Assembly (NCBI RefSeq): GCF_022654015.1
Contig: NZ_CP073063.1
Coordinates: 868,001 to 932,000, forward strand
Direction of reading: 5' to 3'
DNA from: Brevundimonas diminuta
Lineage (GTDB): Bacteria > Pseudomonadota > Alphaproteobacteria > Caulobacterales > Caulobacteraceae
DNA: 64,000 nt
Positions 28,850 to 35,938 of this stretch are shown in pieces. Numbering within the stretch: the first letter of the stretch is position 1; each line of letters begins with the position of its first letter. The notes under the pieces are model-generated. The model had not been told where the DNA came from, made no database searches, and worked only from the letters and a program-made list of their open reading frames with translations. Made by a program: the position numbers and the translations under genes.

Positions 28850-28861
28850 ATAGTCAACTAT
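28850..28861. promoter_or_regulatory. Short palindrome over the HxlR start codon
   Basis: ATAGT-CA-ACTAT, a 5-2-5 dyad covering the first two bases of the HxlR start codon in an AT-rich stretch of the divergent region. Position suggests an autoregulatory operator, but the match is short and could be chance. Confidence 0.3.
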
Positions 28862-29543
28862 GAAGTTAGAAAAGATAACTGAAAGGGCTGGTCGCCGATA
28901 TCACGACGCCTGCGGCGCCGCGCACGGGCTAGACCTGATCGGCGAGCGCTGGGCACTGCTGGTGATCCGCGAACTGATGATGGGGCCGCGTCGGTTCGGT
29001 GATCTGCGAAAGGATCTGCACGGCATTTCCGCAAACGTGCTGACCCAGCGGCTGGAGGGGCTGGAGGCTTCGGGCGTCGTGACCCGCCGCAAGCTGCCGC
29101 CGCCCGCCTCGGTGCAGGTCTATGAGTTGACGCCCTGGGGATACGAGATCAAGCCGGTCTTCATGGTGCTGGGCGGCTGGGCCGCGCGCTCGCCTCGCCA
29201 CGACCCGACCCTGCCGATCAGCGCGGTGTCGATCATGCAGTCTTTCGAGACGATGTTCGACCCGGCCCTGGCCGGGGACGCGGCGATGAGCGTCGGCTTC
29301 GTCTTCGGCGACGAGCCCTTCGTCGTTCAGATCGAAAACGGGACGATCACGACCCGCCGCGGCCCCACGGACGCCGCCGACGTCGTCCTGACGACCCAAC
29401 CGCCGCTGGTCGCCGCCTGCGTCTACGGCAAGGTCCCGCCCGCCGCCTTCGAGGCCGACGGCCTGATGACCCTGACCGGCGACCGGGCCGTGTTCGACCG
29501 CTTCGTCGGCTTCTTCAACCTGCCTGAGAAGGCACCGGTCTGA
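28860..29543 (+). CDS. HxlR family transcriptional regulator with C-terminal sterol-carrier-like domain
   Basis: 227 residues. The N-terminal winged helix (about 10-100) has the HxlR start pattern DACGAAHGLDLIGERWALLVIRE with Cys18, then RRFGDLRKDLHGISANVLTQRL for the recognition helix. The C-terminal half (about 120-227) resembles the SCP2-type hydrophobic-pocket domain found in a subset of HxlR proteins and may bind a ligand. Divergent from the VOC-SRPBCC-VOC-DUF1428 genes, which it probably controls. Codon use matches the neighbours apart from the AT-rich first few codons. Confidence 0.88.
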   Translation: MKLEKITERAGRRYHDACGAAHGLDLIGERWALLVIRELMMGPRRFGDLRKDLHGISANVLTQRLEGLEASGVVTRRKLPPPASVQVYELTPWGYEIKPVFMVLGGWAARSPRHDPTLPISAVSIMQSFETMFDPALAGDAAMSVGFVFGDEPFVVQIENGTITTRRGPTDAADVVLTTQPPLVAACVYGKVPPAAFEADGLMTLTGDRAVFDRFVGFFNLPEKAPV

Positions 29544-29547
29544 GGCT

Positions 29548-29757
29548 TCAGGCCAGCATGTCCAGCAGCGTGCCGGTCATGTCGTCGGCGGTGCGCAGAA
29601 CGGCGGCGTTGGCGCTGAACGCGGTCTTGGCCTGGATCCTCTCCACGGTTTCCTCGGCGAGATTGTCCAACGGCGCGGTCGCGGTGCGGCGCGCGCTGCT
29701 GTCGAACCGGTTCTGCGCGGTCGTCATACCGGCGGCGGCGATAGAAAGCGCTTGCAT
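29548..29757 (-). CDS. Mini flagellar basal-body rod-like protein
   Basis: 69 residues. The N-terminus MQALSIAAAGMTTAQNRFDSSA matches the amphipathic start of the flagellar rod/hook family (FlgB, FlgC, FlgG, FlgE). The C-terminus VERIQAKTAFSANAAVLRTADDM matches its C-terminal coiled-coil partner. In true rod proteins these two helices are separated by 60 to 400 residues; here about 20 residues remain. No other flagellar gene is nearby. It could be a stand-alone mini rod-like protein or a decayed FlgC paralogue with the frame kept intact. Confidence 0.7.
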   Translation of the reverse strand: MQALSIAAAGMTTAQNRFDSSARRTATAPLDNLAEETVERIQAKTAFSANAAVLRTADDMTGTLLDMLA

Positions 29758-29887
29758 GGCGAAGCTCCGGACGCGGTGGGTTCGATCGCCAGACTGCGTC
29801 TTTCAGGTCAACGTCGCCTGAAGGAACAGGGTGAACGGCGTTTTCCGCCCCGCTTGCGCCCTTATTGATGTATAGAGCGCCATCATT

Positions 29888-29937
29888 CGCCCGGCCTGAG
29901 GTCTGACCTCGGCCGGGCGCGGTCGTTTCGGCGACCG
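29888..29937 (+). promoter_or_regulatory. Tandem hairpins in the helicase leader
   Basis: The first hairpin has CGCCCGGCC (29888-29896) pairing with GGCCGGGCG (29911-29919), with further inner complementarity. The second, immediately after, has CGGTCG (29920-29925) pairing with CGACCG (29932-29937) around TTTCGG. They lie 27-76 bases before the helicase start. No T-run follows, so a structured 5' leader, possibly temperature-sensitive as for other cold-responsive helicases, is more likely than a terminator. Confidence 0.45.
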
Positions 29938-29963
29938 CTCTTGTCCGTTGTCCCAGGTTTCCT

Positions 29964-31862
29964 ATGCCCTTTCCCGCCGTCCATCCCGCGCTCGACCGCG
30001 CCCTGATCAACAAGGGCTACGCCGAACCCACTCCGGTTCAGGCCGCCGTGCTGGAGGCGGAGCATGCGGATCGCGACCTGCTGGTCTCGGCCCAGACGGG
30101 CTCGGGCAAGACCGTGGCCTTTGGTCTGGCCGCTGCGCCGACCCTGCTGGGCGACAAGCCGATCTTCGGCTCCGGCGGCGCGCCCCTGTGCCTGGCCATC
30201 GCGCCGACGCGGGAACTGGCCATGCAGGTCGCGGCCGAGCTGCAATGGCTGTACGCCGACGCCGGCGCCAAGATCGCCACCTGCGTCGGCGGCATGGATG
30301 CGCGCCGTGAAGCCCGCGCGCTGGGCTTCGGCGTCCACATCGTCGTCGGCACCCCCGGCCGCCTGAAGGACCACATCGACCGGGGCAATCTGGACCTGTC
30401 CGAGCTGAAGGTCGCAGTTCTCGATGAGGCCGACGAGATGCTGGACATGGGCTTCCGCGAGGACCTGGAGCACATCCTGGATCAGGCGCCGGCCGAACGC
30501 CGCACCCTGCTGTTCTCGGCGACCATCGCGCGCGACATCGCCACCCTGGCCAAACGCTATCAGAAGGACGCGGTCCGCATCGATGCGACCGACAAGACGC
30601 GCCAGCACGCCGACATCGAATACCGCGCGTATCGCATCGCGCCCAACGAGATCGAGCACGCGGTGGTCAACACCCTGCGCTGGTTCGAGGCGCCGCGAGC
30701 CATGGTCTTCTGCTCGACGCGCGACAGCGTGCGTCACCTGCAATCCTCCCTGCTGGAGCGCGGCTTCTCTTCCGTCAGCCTGTCGGGCGAGATGGGTCAG
30801 CGCGAGCGCACCGACGCGCTTCAGTCGCTGCGGGACGGCCGCGCCCGCGTCTGCGTCGCCACCGACGTCGCCGCGCGCGGTCTGGACCTGCCGGACCTGG
30901 GTCTCGTCATCCACGCCGAACTGCCGATGAACCGCGCCGGCCTGCTGCACCGCTCGGGCCGCACGGGCCGGGCGGGCAAGAAGGGCATCTCGGTCATGCT
31001 GGTCCCGCACTCGCGCCGTCGCAAGGCCGAGCGCCTGATGGACGAGGCCGGCGTCGACGCCGTCTGGACCGGCGCCCCGACCTTCGACGAGATCCGCAAG
31101 GCCGACGAGGACCGTCTGCTGTCGCCGTCGCACTTCGAGGCCGAGGTCTCCGACGAGGACATGGTCGTCGCCAAGCGGATGATCGCCGAACGCACCCCCG
31201 ACGAGATCGCCGCCGCACTGGTGCGTCTGCTGCGCAAGGAACAGCCGGCGCCGGAAGAACTGTCCGATCCGGGTTCGGATCGCGGTCCGGCCAAGCGCGA
31301 CCGCATGGTCCGCAATGATGACGGCACGGCGGCCCAACCCTGGCCAGGCGAGCGCCTTGGCGCCGACGACGTGGTCTGGTTCCGTCTGAACGTGGGCCGC
31401 AACAAGAACGCCGACCCCAAATGGCTGATCCCGCTGATCTGCCGCATCGGCGGCATTTCCAAGCCTCAGATCGGCGCCATCCGCACCTTCCCCGAGGAGA
31501 CGCGTTTCGAGGTCGCCAAGACCCACGAGAAGGCTTTCCGCGAAGCCGTGGCCGCCTCCAAGGACGAGGTGAAGATCACCCCGTCGGAAGCCCCGACGCC
31601 CGGCTCGATGAAGGCCAGCCGCTTTGCCGGCAAGCCGCGCGAGGACGGCGACCGTCCCTTCAAGAAGACGCCCTACAAGCGCGCCGACGGCGGCGAGGGC
31701 GACGCCCGCCCGCCGTTCAAGAAGAAGCCCTGGGCGCCGAAGAACGACGGCGGCGCCAACCCGCGCTCGAACGCTTCGGGCGACAAGCCCTATGCCAAGA
31801 AGCCCTTCAAGGCCAAGCCGGGCTTCAAGAAGGACGGCTTCAAGGGCAAGCCCAAGGGCTGA
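29964..31862 (+). CDS. DEAD-box ATP-dependent RNA helicase (DeaD/CsdA-like)
   Basis: 632 residues. RecA domain 1 has the Q-motif (EPTPVQAAVL), AQTGSGKT (motif I), PTRELAMQ, TPGRL, DEADEML (motif II) and SAT (motif III). Domain 2 has FCSTRD, ATDVAARGLDLP and HRSGRTGRAGKKG (motif VI). A DbpA/CsdA-type RNA-binding domain follows at about 470-545 (VWFRLNVGRNKNADPKWLIPL). The last 90 residues are Lys/Arg/Gly/Pro-rich, with repeated FKKKPW- and KPYAKKPFK-like units, typical of ribosome-assembly or mRNA-decay helicases. The leader carries two hairpins. Confidence 0.93.
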   Translation: MPFPAVHPALDRALINKGYAEPTPVQAAVLEAEHADRDLLVSAQTGSGKTVAFGLAAAPTLLGDKPIFGSGGAPLCLAIAPTRELAMQVAAELQWLYADAGAKIATCVGGMDARREARALGFGVHIVVGTPGRLKDHIDRGNLDLSELKVAVLDEADEMLDMGFREDLEHILDQAPAERRTLLFSATIARDIATLAKRYQKDAVRIDATDKTRQHADIEYRAYRIAPNEIEHAVVNTLRWFEAPRAMVFCSTRDSVRHLQSSLLERGFSSVSLSGEMGQRERTDALQSLRDGRARVCVATDVAARGLDLPDLGLVIHAELPMNRAGLLHRSGRTGRAGKKGISVMLVPHSRRRKAERLMDEAGVDAVWTGAPTFDEIRKADEDRLLSPSHFEAEVSDEDMVVAKRMIAERTPDEIAAALVRLLRKEQPAPEELSDPGSDRGPAKRDRMVRNDDGTAAQPWPGERLGADDVVWFRLNVGRNKNADPKWLIPLICRIGGISKPQIGAIRTFPEETRFEVAKTHEKAFREAVAASKDEVKITPSEAPTPGSMKASRFAGKPREDGDRPFKKTPYKRADGGEGDARPPFKKKPWAPKNDGGANPRSNASGDKPYAKKPFKAKPGFKKDGFKGKPKG

Positions 31863-31885
31863 TCTTGCGGGCACTTGCCTGATCG

Positions 31886-31910
31886 TGGGCGGAGGCGCAA
31901 CCTCCGCCCA
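31886..31910 (+). promoter_or_regulatory. Hairpin masking the ribosome binding site of the DUF962 gene
   Basis: Perfect 10-base stem TGGGCGGAGG / CCTCCGCCCA with loop CGCAA, ending on the first base of the DUF962 ATG. The left arm holds GGAGG (31891-31895), the only good Shine-Dalgarno sequence, paired to CCTCC. It could also serve as a weak end signal for the helicase transcript, but no T-run follows. Confidence 0.5.
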
Positions 31911-32233
31911 TGAGCACGCCGTCCGCACCTGAGGGCCGTTACGCCTCGTTCGAGGCCTTCTATCCCTATTACATCCACGAGCATTCCAACCGGACGTGCC
32001 GGCGCATCCACGTCGTCGGCACCTTTCTGGTGATCTCGGCCTTCGCCGCCTTCGTGGCGACGCGGAACGCCTGGTGGCTGCTGGCCATGCCGCTGCTGGG
32101 CTACGGCTTCGCCTGGGTGGGGCATTTCTTCTTCGAAAAGAACCGGCCCGCGACCTTCAAATATCCGCTGTGGAGCCTGATGGGCGACTTTCGCCTGTTC
32201 TTCGAGACGGTGACGGGCAAGCGCCGCTTCTGA
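31910..32233 (+). CDS. DUF962 (Mpo1-like) membrane protein
   Basis: 107 residues with two or three membrane helices (about 37-50 and 53-72) and the DUF962 signature: FYPYYIHEHSNRTCRRIHVVG at the start, WVGHFFFEKNRPATF, and the end YPLWSLMGDFRLFF. Conserved His residues (YIHEHS, RIHVVG, VGHFFFEKNRPA) match those of yeast Mpo1, an Fe(II)-dependent dioxygenase of fatty-acid alpha-oxidation. Bacterial homologues are less studied. ATG 31910 sits at the base of a hairpin that may mask its ribosome binding site. Confidence 0.88.
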   Translation: MSTPSAPEGRYASFEAFYPYYIHEHSNRTCRRIHVVGTFLVISAFAAFVATRNAWWLLAMPLLGYGFAWVGHFFFEKNRPATFKYPLWSLMGDFRLFFETVTGKRRF

Positions 32234-32316
32234 GACCGTATTTCAAGCTGCACGGTTCAGCGAAACGGATTAACCTCTGCCTGCGGCATGGCGCCGCTGC
32301 TGCTGGAGGGAGCAAC

Positions 32317-33207
32317 ATGAAATCCATCGCCGTCCTCGCCGCTGCGTCCGTGCTGCTCGCCCCTGGCGTCAGCCTGGCCCAGAAGAGCGGGGCCAAGCCC
32401 GACTTCACCCTGGACCCCAATTACGGCTCGGTGCGGCTGGAGACCGGCTTCACGCCCGATCCTTGGACAAAGTCCATTCTGGCGGGCGGTTCGATCGCCG
32501 CCTCGGCCGCGCAGTCGGGCTGCGAGGGCAAGGTCAGCGCCGCGCCCGACCTGCAACTGAACTTCGAAGCCGGGGATCTGGACCTGACCATCAAGGCGGT
32601 CGCCAGCGAGGACACGACGCTGCTGGTCAACAGCCCCGGCGGCCGCTGGTATTGCGACGACGACAGCGGCGGCGACCTGGACCCGATGGTGACCATCTCC
32701 AATCCCGAGAGCGGTCGCTACGACATCTGGCTGGGCACCTATAACGACAACATGGTCCAATCGACGCTGCAGATCAGCGAACTGGGCGGCGCCGACACGA
32801 CGGCTGGCGCGGCGCCCAACATCGACCTTGAACCCAACTACGGCACGGCCAATCTGCGCGGCGGCTTCACGCCCGACCCCTGGACCAAGTCGATCCTGGC
32901 CGGCGGCTCCTCGCCCGCCTCGGCCGCCAAGTCGGGCTGCGAAGGTTCGGTCAGCTCGGCCCCCGACATCCAGATCTTCTTCGAGCCCGGCGACGCCGAT
33001 CTGACCTTCCGCGTGCGCGCATCGGAAGACACGACCCTGCTGATCAATACGCCCAACGGCCGCTTCTATTGCGACGACGACGGCGCCGGCGGCGTCGATC
33101 CGAAGGTGACGATCACCAATCCGCAGAGCGGCCGCTATGACATCTGGGTCGGCACCTATAACGGTTCGATGGTGCAGTCGACGCTGGAAGTGTCCGAACT
33201 GGACTGA
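32317..33207 (+). CDS. Secreted protein with two tandem ~130-residue domains
   Basis: 296 residues; a signal peptide (1-21, APGVSLAQ) follows a good GGAGGGAGC ribosome site. The mature protein is two near copies, about 29-158 and 167-296. Both share PNYG, GFTPDPWTKSILAGGS, SGCEG, EDTTLL, YCDDD and SGRYDIWxGTYN followed by MVQSTL. Each unit has one Cys pair (SGCEG and WYCDDD/FYCDDD), probably a disulfide, and an acidic CDDD loop that could bind Ca2+. The shape resembles PPC-like (prepeptidase C-terminal) beta-sandwich domains. No catalytic domain is attached. Function unknown. Confidence 0.85.
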   Translation: MKSIAVLAAASVLLAPGVSLAQKSGAKPDFTLDPNYGSVRLETGFTPDPWTKSILAGGSIAASAAQSGCEGKVSAAPDLQLNFEAGDLDLTIKAVASEDTTLLVNSPGGRWYCDDDSGGDLDPMVTISNPESGRYDIWLGTYNDNMVQSTLQISELGGADTTAGAAPNIDLEPNYGTANLRGGFTPDPWTKSILAGGSSPASAAKSGCEGSVSSAPDIQIFFEPGDADLTFRVRASEDTTLLINTPNGRFYCDDDGAGGVDPKVTITNPQSGRYDIWVGTYNGSMVQSTLEVSELD

Positions 33208-33229
33208 TCGGCGCAAGGCTTCAGACACG

Positions 33230-33267
33230 AAAACGCCGGCTGACCATCGCGGTCAGCCGGCGTTTTT
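33230..33267. terminator. Bidirectional rho-independent terminator
   Basis: Near-perfect 15-16 base stem (AAACGCCGGCTGACC / GGTCAGCCGGCGTTT, loop ATCGC) flanked by AAAA on the left and TTTTT on the right. It lies between the convergent duplicated-domain protein gene and the 3D-domain gene and can end both transcripts. Confidence 0.9.
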
Positions 33268-33281
33268 CATGATCGGCCGGA

Positions 33282-33839
33282 TCAGTTGGAAGCGGTGGTC
33301 CAGGCCGGGGGGCAACCGTCGAAATCGCCGGCATCTACGATGGTCAGGGTGCGCATGTTCAGGCGCTGCGCCTGGTTCATCGAGCCGCGACCGGTGCCGG
33401 TATAGAGGTCGATCTTCTGGCCCTTGATCGCGCCGCCGGTGTCGGAGGCGTACCAGTAGCCGTCGTGGATGGAACCGTCGGCCAGACGCATGCCGACCGT
33501 TTCGCGGATGAACAGCTTGGTGCGGCGCGGGATCACGCGGGGATCGACCGCGACGGTGCGCATGGCGATCGGACGGCAACCCAGCGAATCGTTGCCGGTC
33601 GCGCCGCCGCCGCCTGCGTGATAGAGGCGCGCCGACGCGCGCCAGTCGGGATCGGAGGCCATCAGCTCGGCCTGTTCGGCGTTCAGGGCGGTCTCGACTT
33701 CATCGGAACCGACGATGGCGGCAGGGGTTTCAGTCCTGACTTGATCCGCCGCTACGACGTCATTGTAGGGGACAGGCCCGCTCGTCACAGACGATACGGC
33801 AGCCCAAAGCATGGCGATAGCAGCGGAGGCGCCGATCAT
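33282..33839 (-). CDS. 3D domain-containing exported protein
   Basis: 185 residues. An N-terminal hydrophobic stretch (IGASAAIAMLWAAVSS) is probably a signal or anchor. The C-terminal 3D (Asp-Asp-Asp) domain of about 90 residues has RTVAVDPRVIPRRTKLFI, GYWYASDTGGAIKGQKIDLY and the final LTIVDAGD. This double-psi beta-barrel domain occurs in MltA and Rpf/YocH-type cell-wall lytic proteins, where the aspartates act in glycan cleavage. No other catalytic or peptidoglycan-binding domain is attached. Probably an envelope enzyme or a remnant of one. Confidence 0.85.
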   Translation of the reverse strand: MIGASAAIAMLWAAVSSVTSGPVPYNDVVAADQVRTETPAAIVGSDEVETALNAEQAELMASDPDWRASARLYHAGGGGATGNDSLGCRPIAMRTVAVDPRVIPRRTKLFIRETVGMRLADGSIHDGYWYASDTGGAIKGQKIDLYTGTGRGSMNQAQRLNMRTLTIVDAGDFDGCPPAWTTASN

Positions 33840-33890
33840 GAGTTTCGCTCAGGAGACACCGGCTCCCAACGCCGCCGGCGCTGGCCTTGT

Positions 33891-33966
33891 CGCGTTAACC
33901 TGTGGCGGAAAAGTGGCGAAACCAGCCTTGGCGCTGTCTGTTACGATTTGTTTCTAGGTTAACGCG
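33891..33966. promoter_or_regulatory. Widely spaced inverted repeat with TTAACC cores
   Basis: CGCGTTAACC at 33891-33900 and GGTTAACGCG at 33957-33966 are exact inverted copies, 56 bases apart, upstream of the 3D-domain gene. Each holds TTAACC, like a CtrA half-site of Caulobacter relatives. Further TTAACC copies occur in the neighbouring gene-free gaps near 32268 and 34725. A binding role is inferred only. Confidence 0.4.
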
Positions 33967-34024
33967 CTGTTTTTCATAACCTATTTATCCCCAGTCTTCG
34001 CACCTGGGGACGACGCCCGGGACG

Positions 34025-34693
34025 TCAGAACTTGAAGTTCAGGCCCGCCTGAAGCACCGGCAAGACCTTATAATCATCGGCCTCGGCCTGAACTTCACGC
34101 TCTTCCTGATCCAGACGCGCACGGAAGGTGGGATCGTTCGACAAGGTCCCGCCGCGGGCGTCCAGATTCACTTGCGGCGCATCGCCGAAAGCCGCGCCGG
34201 CCAGGATGCGGAAGCCCAGCCTGCCGCCGCGCGTGAAGGTGTTGTCATAGCCCAGGCCGACGAAGGGCGCGGTGCTCTCTAGGTCGATGCGGCCGGTCAG
34301 CGTCCCGACCTGGGCCGGGGTGAAGGTCGCGCCGCCGACATTGACGTTGCCGGTGGGTGTGGCGTCCAGATCGACCTTGCGATCGCCGAAATAGGCCCCG
34401 CCCGAGATCAGAAAGCCGTTTCGGAACGGGTGAACGTCCACGAAGGCGCCCGGCGACTTGAAGTCGATCTTGGCGTCGTAATCGATGCCCTTGTAGGTCT
34501 GGTCCCGATCCCATTTCAGCACGTCATAGCCGCCGCGCAACACCACGACCGGGCTCAGCGCGAACTGGGCCTGAAGGCCTGCGCCCGGCGTGCCGACCTG
34601 GGCGCCGACGGCGAACCGTCCGTCAGCCTGCGCCAGGGCCGATGCGGCGGGCAGGGCGGTCGCGATGACGGCGGCGATCAGCAGGGTCTTCAT
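34025..34693 (-). CDS. Outer-membrane beta-barrel protein
   Basis: 222 residues with a signal peptide (1-22, SALAQA) and about eight predicted alternating strands, such as FAVGAQVGTPGAGLQAQFAL, VVLRGGYDVLKW, GFLISGGAYFG, APFVGLGYDN and the last strand LQAGLNFKF ending in Phe. The pattern fits a small barrel of the opacity/OmpW/OmpX size class, without a closer match I can name. A periplasmic or surface segment near 180-205 is charged (RARLDQEEREVQAEADD). A hairpin CCCCAG / CTGGGG at 33989-34010 lies just after its stop. Confidence 0.75.
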   Translation of the reverse strand: MKTLLIAAVIATALPAASALAQADGRFAVGAQVGTPGAGLQAQFALSPVVVLRGGYDVLKWDRDQTYKGIDYDAKIDFKSPGAFVDVHPFRNGFLISGGAYFGDRKVDLDATPTGNVNVGGATFTPAQVGTLTGRIDLESTAPFVGLGYDNTFTRGGRLGFRILAGAAFGDAPQVNLDARGGTLSNDPTFRARLDQEEREVQAEADDYKVLPVLQAGLNFKF

Positions 34694-34754
34694 GGCGTGC
34701 AGGTCCGAAACGGCAGGGTTCTCTTAACCTTGCCGGACGGCTCTGAAAATTGGG

Positions 34755-35801
34755 TTACGCCGCCCAGTCGCCTGGCGCCGCATCGCGCTTCGCCTCGGCC
34801 TCGCGCACGGCCTCAACAGCGCGGTCCAGCACCTCCAGGCCCGCGCCGGGCTTGATCGCCTCGACCGTCAGGATGCGACGGAACGCCCGCGCGCCCGGCC
34901 GGCCGTGCATCAGGCCCAGCATATGCCGCGCCATGGCAGGCAGGGCGACGCCCTCCTCCAGACGCGCGGCCATGTAGGGGCGATAGCGCGCCAGCGCGGC
35001 GAAGGCGTCGGTGTCCTCGACCGGCTCGCCATACAGGCGCCGATCCGCCTGACCCAGGATGGCCGGCTCGTGATAGGCGGCGCGACCCAGCATGACCCCG
35101 TCCAGCTTCACGCCGTCGACCTCGGCCAGATGCGCCTCGGCCGCATCCATCGAGGAGATCCCGCCATTGATCGAGATGTTCAGATGCGGCCGCTCGCGCT
35201 TCAGCCGGCGCACCAGATCATAGTCCAGCGGCGGCACGTCGCGGTTCTCCTTGGGCGACAGCCCCTTCAGCCAGGCCTTGCGCGCATGGACAACGAAGAC
35301 CTCGATCCCGACGGCGGCGCAGGCGTCCACCGTGGCGAACAGGCTGACGACCGGATCCTGATCGTCCACGCCGATGCGGCATTTGACGGTCGCGGGCACG
35401 CTGACGGCCGCCTTGATCGCCGCCATACAGTCGGCCACCAACTCGGGCTCGCGCATCAGACAGGCGCCAAACCGACCCGACTGCACCCGGTCCGACGGGC
35501 AACCGACGTTCAGATTGATCTCGTCATAGCCGAACGCCTCGCCGACCTTGGCGGCCTCGGCCAGCTGGGCCGGATCCGACCCGCCCAGCTGCAAGGCCAC
35601 CGGATGCTCCAAAGCATCGAACCCCAGCAGCCGCTCGCGATCCCCATGCAACACCGCCGGCGCCGTCACCATCTCGGTATACAGCAGCGCCTTGGTCGTC
35701 AGCGCCCTGTGGAACGCCCGGCAATGCCGATCGGTCCAGTCCATCATCGGAGCGATGGACAGCTTGCGTGCTTGATTTATCGACATTGTGGAAGGCATCA
35801 A
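34755..35801 (-). CDS. dusA: tRNA-dihydrouridine(20/20a) synthase
   Basis: 348-residue FMN-dependent enzyme that reduces uridine in the D-loop of tRNA. TIM-barrel motifs are LSIAPMMDWTDRHCRAF, TEMV, LQLGGSDPAQL, YDEINLNVGCPSDRVQSGRFGACLM (catalytic Cys in FGACLM) and FVVHARKAWLKGLSPKENR, with ISINGGI and GVMLGRAAYHEP for FMN phosphate. The WLKGLSPKENR block is specific to the DusA branch. ATG 35786 (MSINQARKL) is an equally likely start. It lies downstream of the metal pump genes but 137 bases away. Confidence 0.95.
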   Translation of the reverse strand: MMPSTMSINQARKLSIAPMMDWTDRHCRAFHRALTTKALLYTEMVTAPAVLHGDRERLLGFDALEHPVALQLGGSDPAQLAEAAKVGEAFGYDEINLNVGCPSDRVQSGRFGACLMREPELVADCMAAIKAAVSVPATVKCRIGVDDQDPVVSLFATVDACAAVGIEVFVVHARKAWLKGLSPKENRDVPPLDYDLVRRLKRERPHLNISINGGISSMDAAEAHLAEVDGVKLDGVMLGRAAYHEPAILGQADRRLYGEPVEDTDAFAALARYRPYMAARLEEGVALPAMARHMLGLMHGRPGARAFRRILTVEAIKPGAGLEVLDRAVEAVREAEAKRDAAPGDWAA

Positions 35802-35880
35802 ACAGTGGCGGATGACGTGGGTGCTCGATCAGGAAGAGGCGCTATATAGGCGAGACCGTCTTCAAACGCGATAATGCGCA

Positions 35881-35919
35881 GCCTGCGTGAGCCTTGGGGT
35901 CGATCGGCGTCACGCAGGC
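35881..35919. repeat. Inverted repeat between the CzcA-type pump gene and dusA
   Basis: GCCTGCGTGA (35881-35890) and TCACGCAGGC (35910-35919) are exact inverted copies around a 19-base loop. It follows the pump gene stop by 20 bases on the minus strand and may end that transcript, though there is no T-run. Confidence 0.45.
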
Positions 35920-35938
35920 CTTGTTCAATCGCCGTCGA

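Noticed and set aside
33985..33993. TTATCCCCA resembling a DnaA box, as a possible replication origin
   Set aside because: A single imperfect copy without clustered boxes or an AT-rich unwinding element, and none of the usual origin genes nearby.
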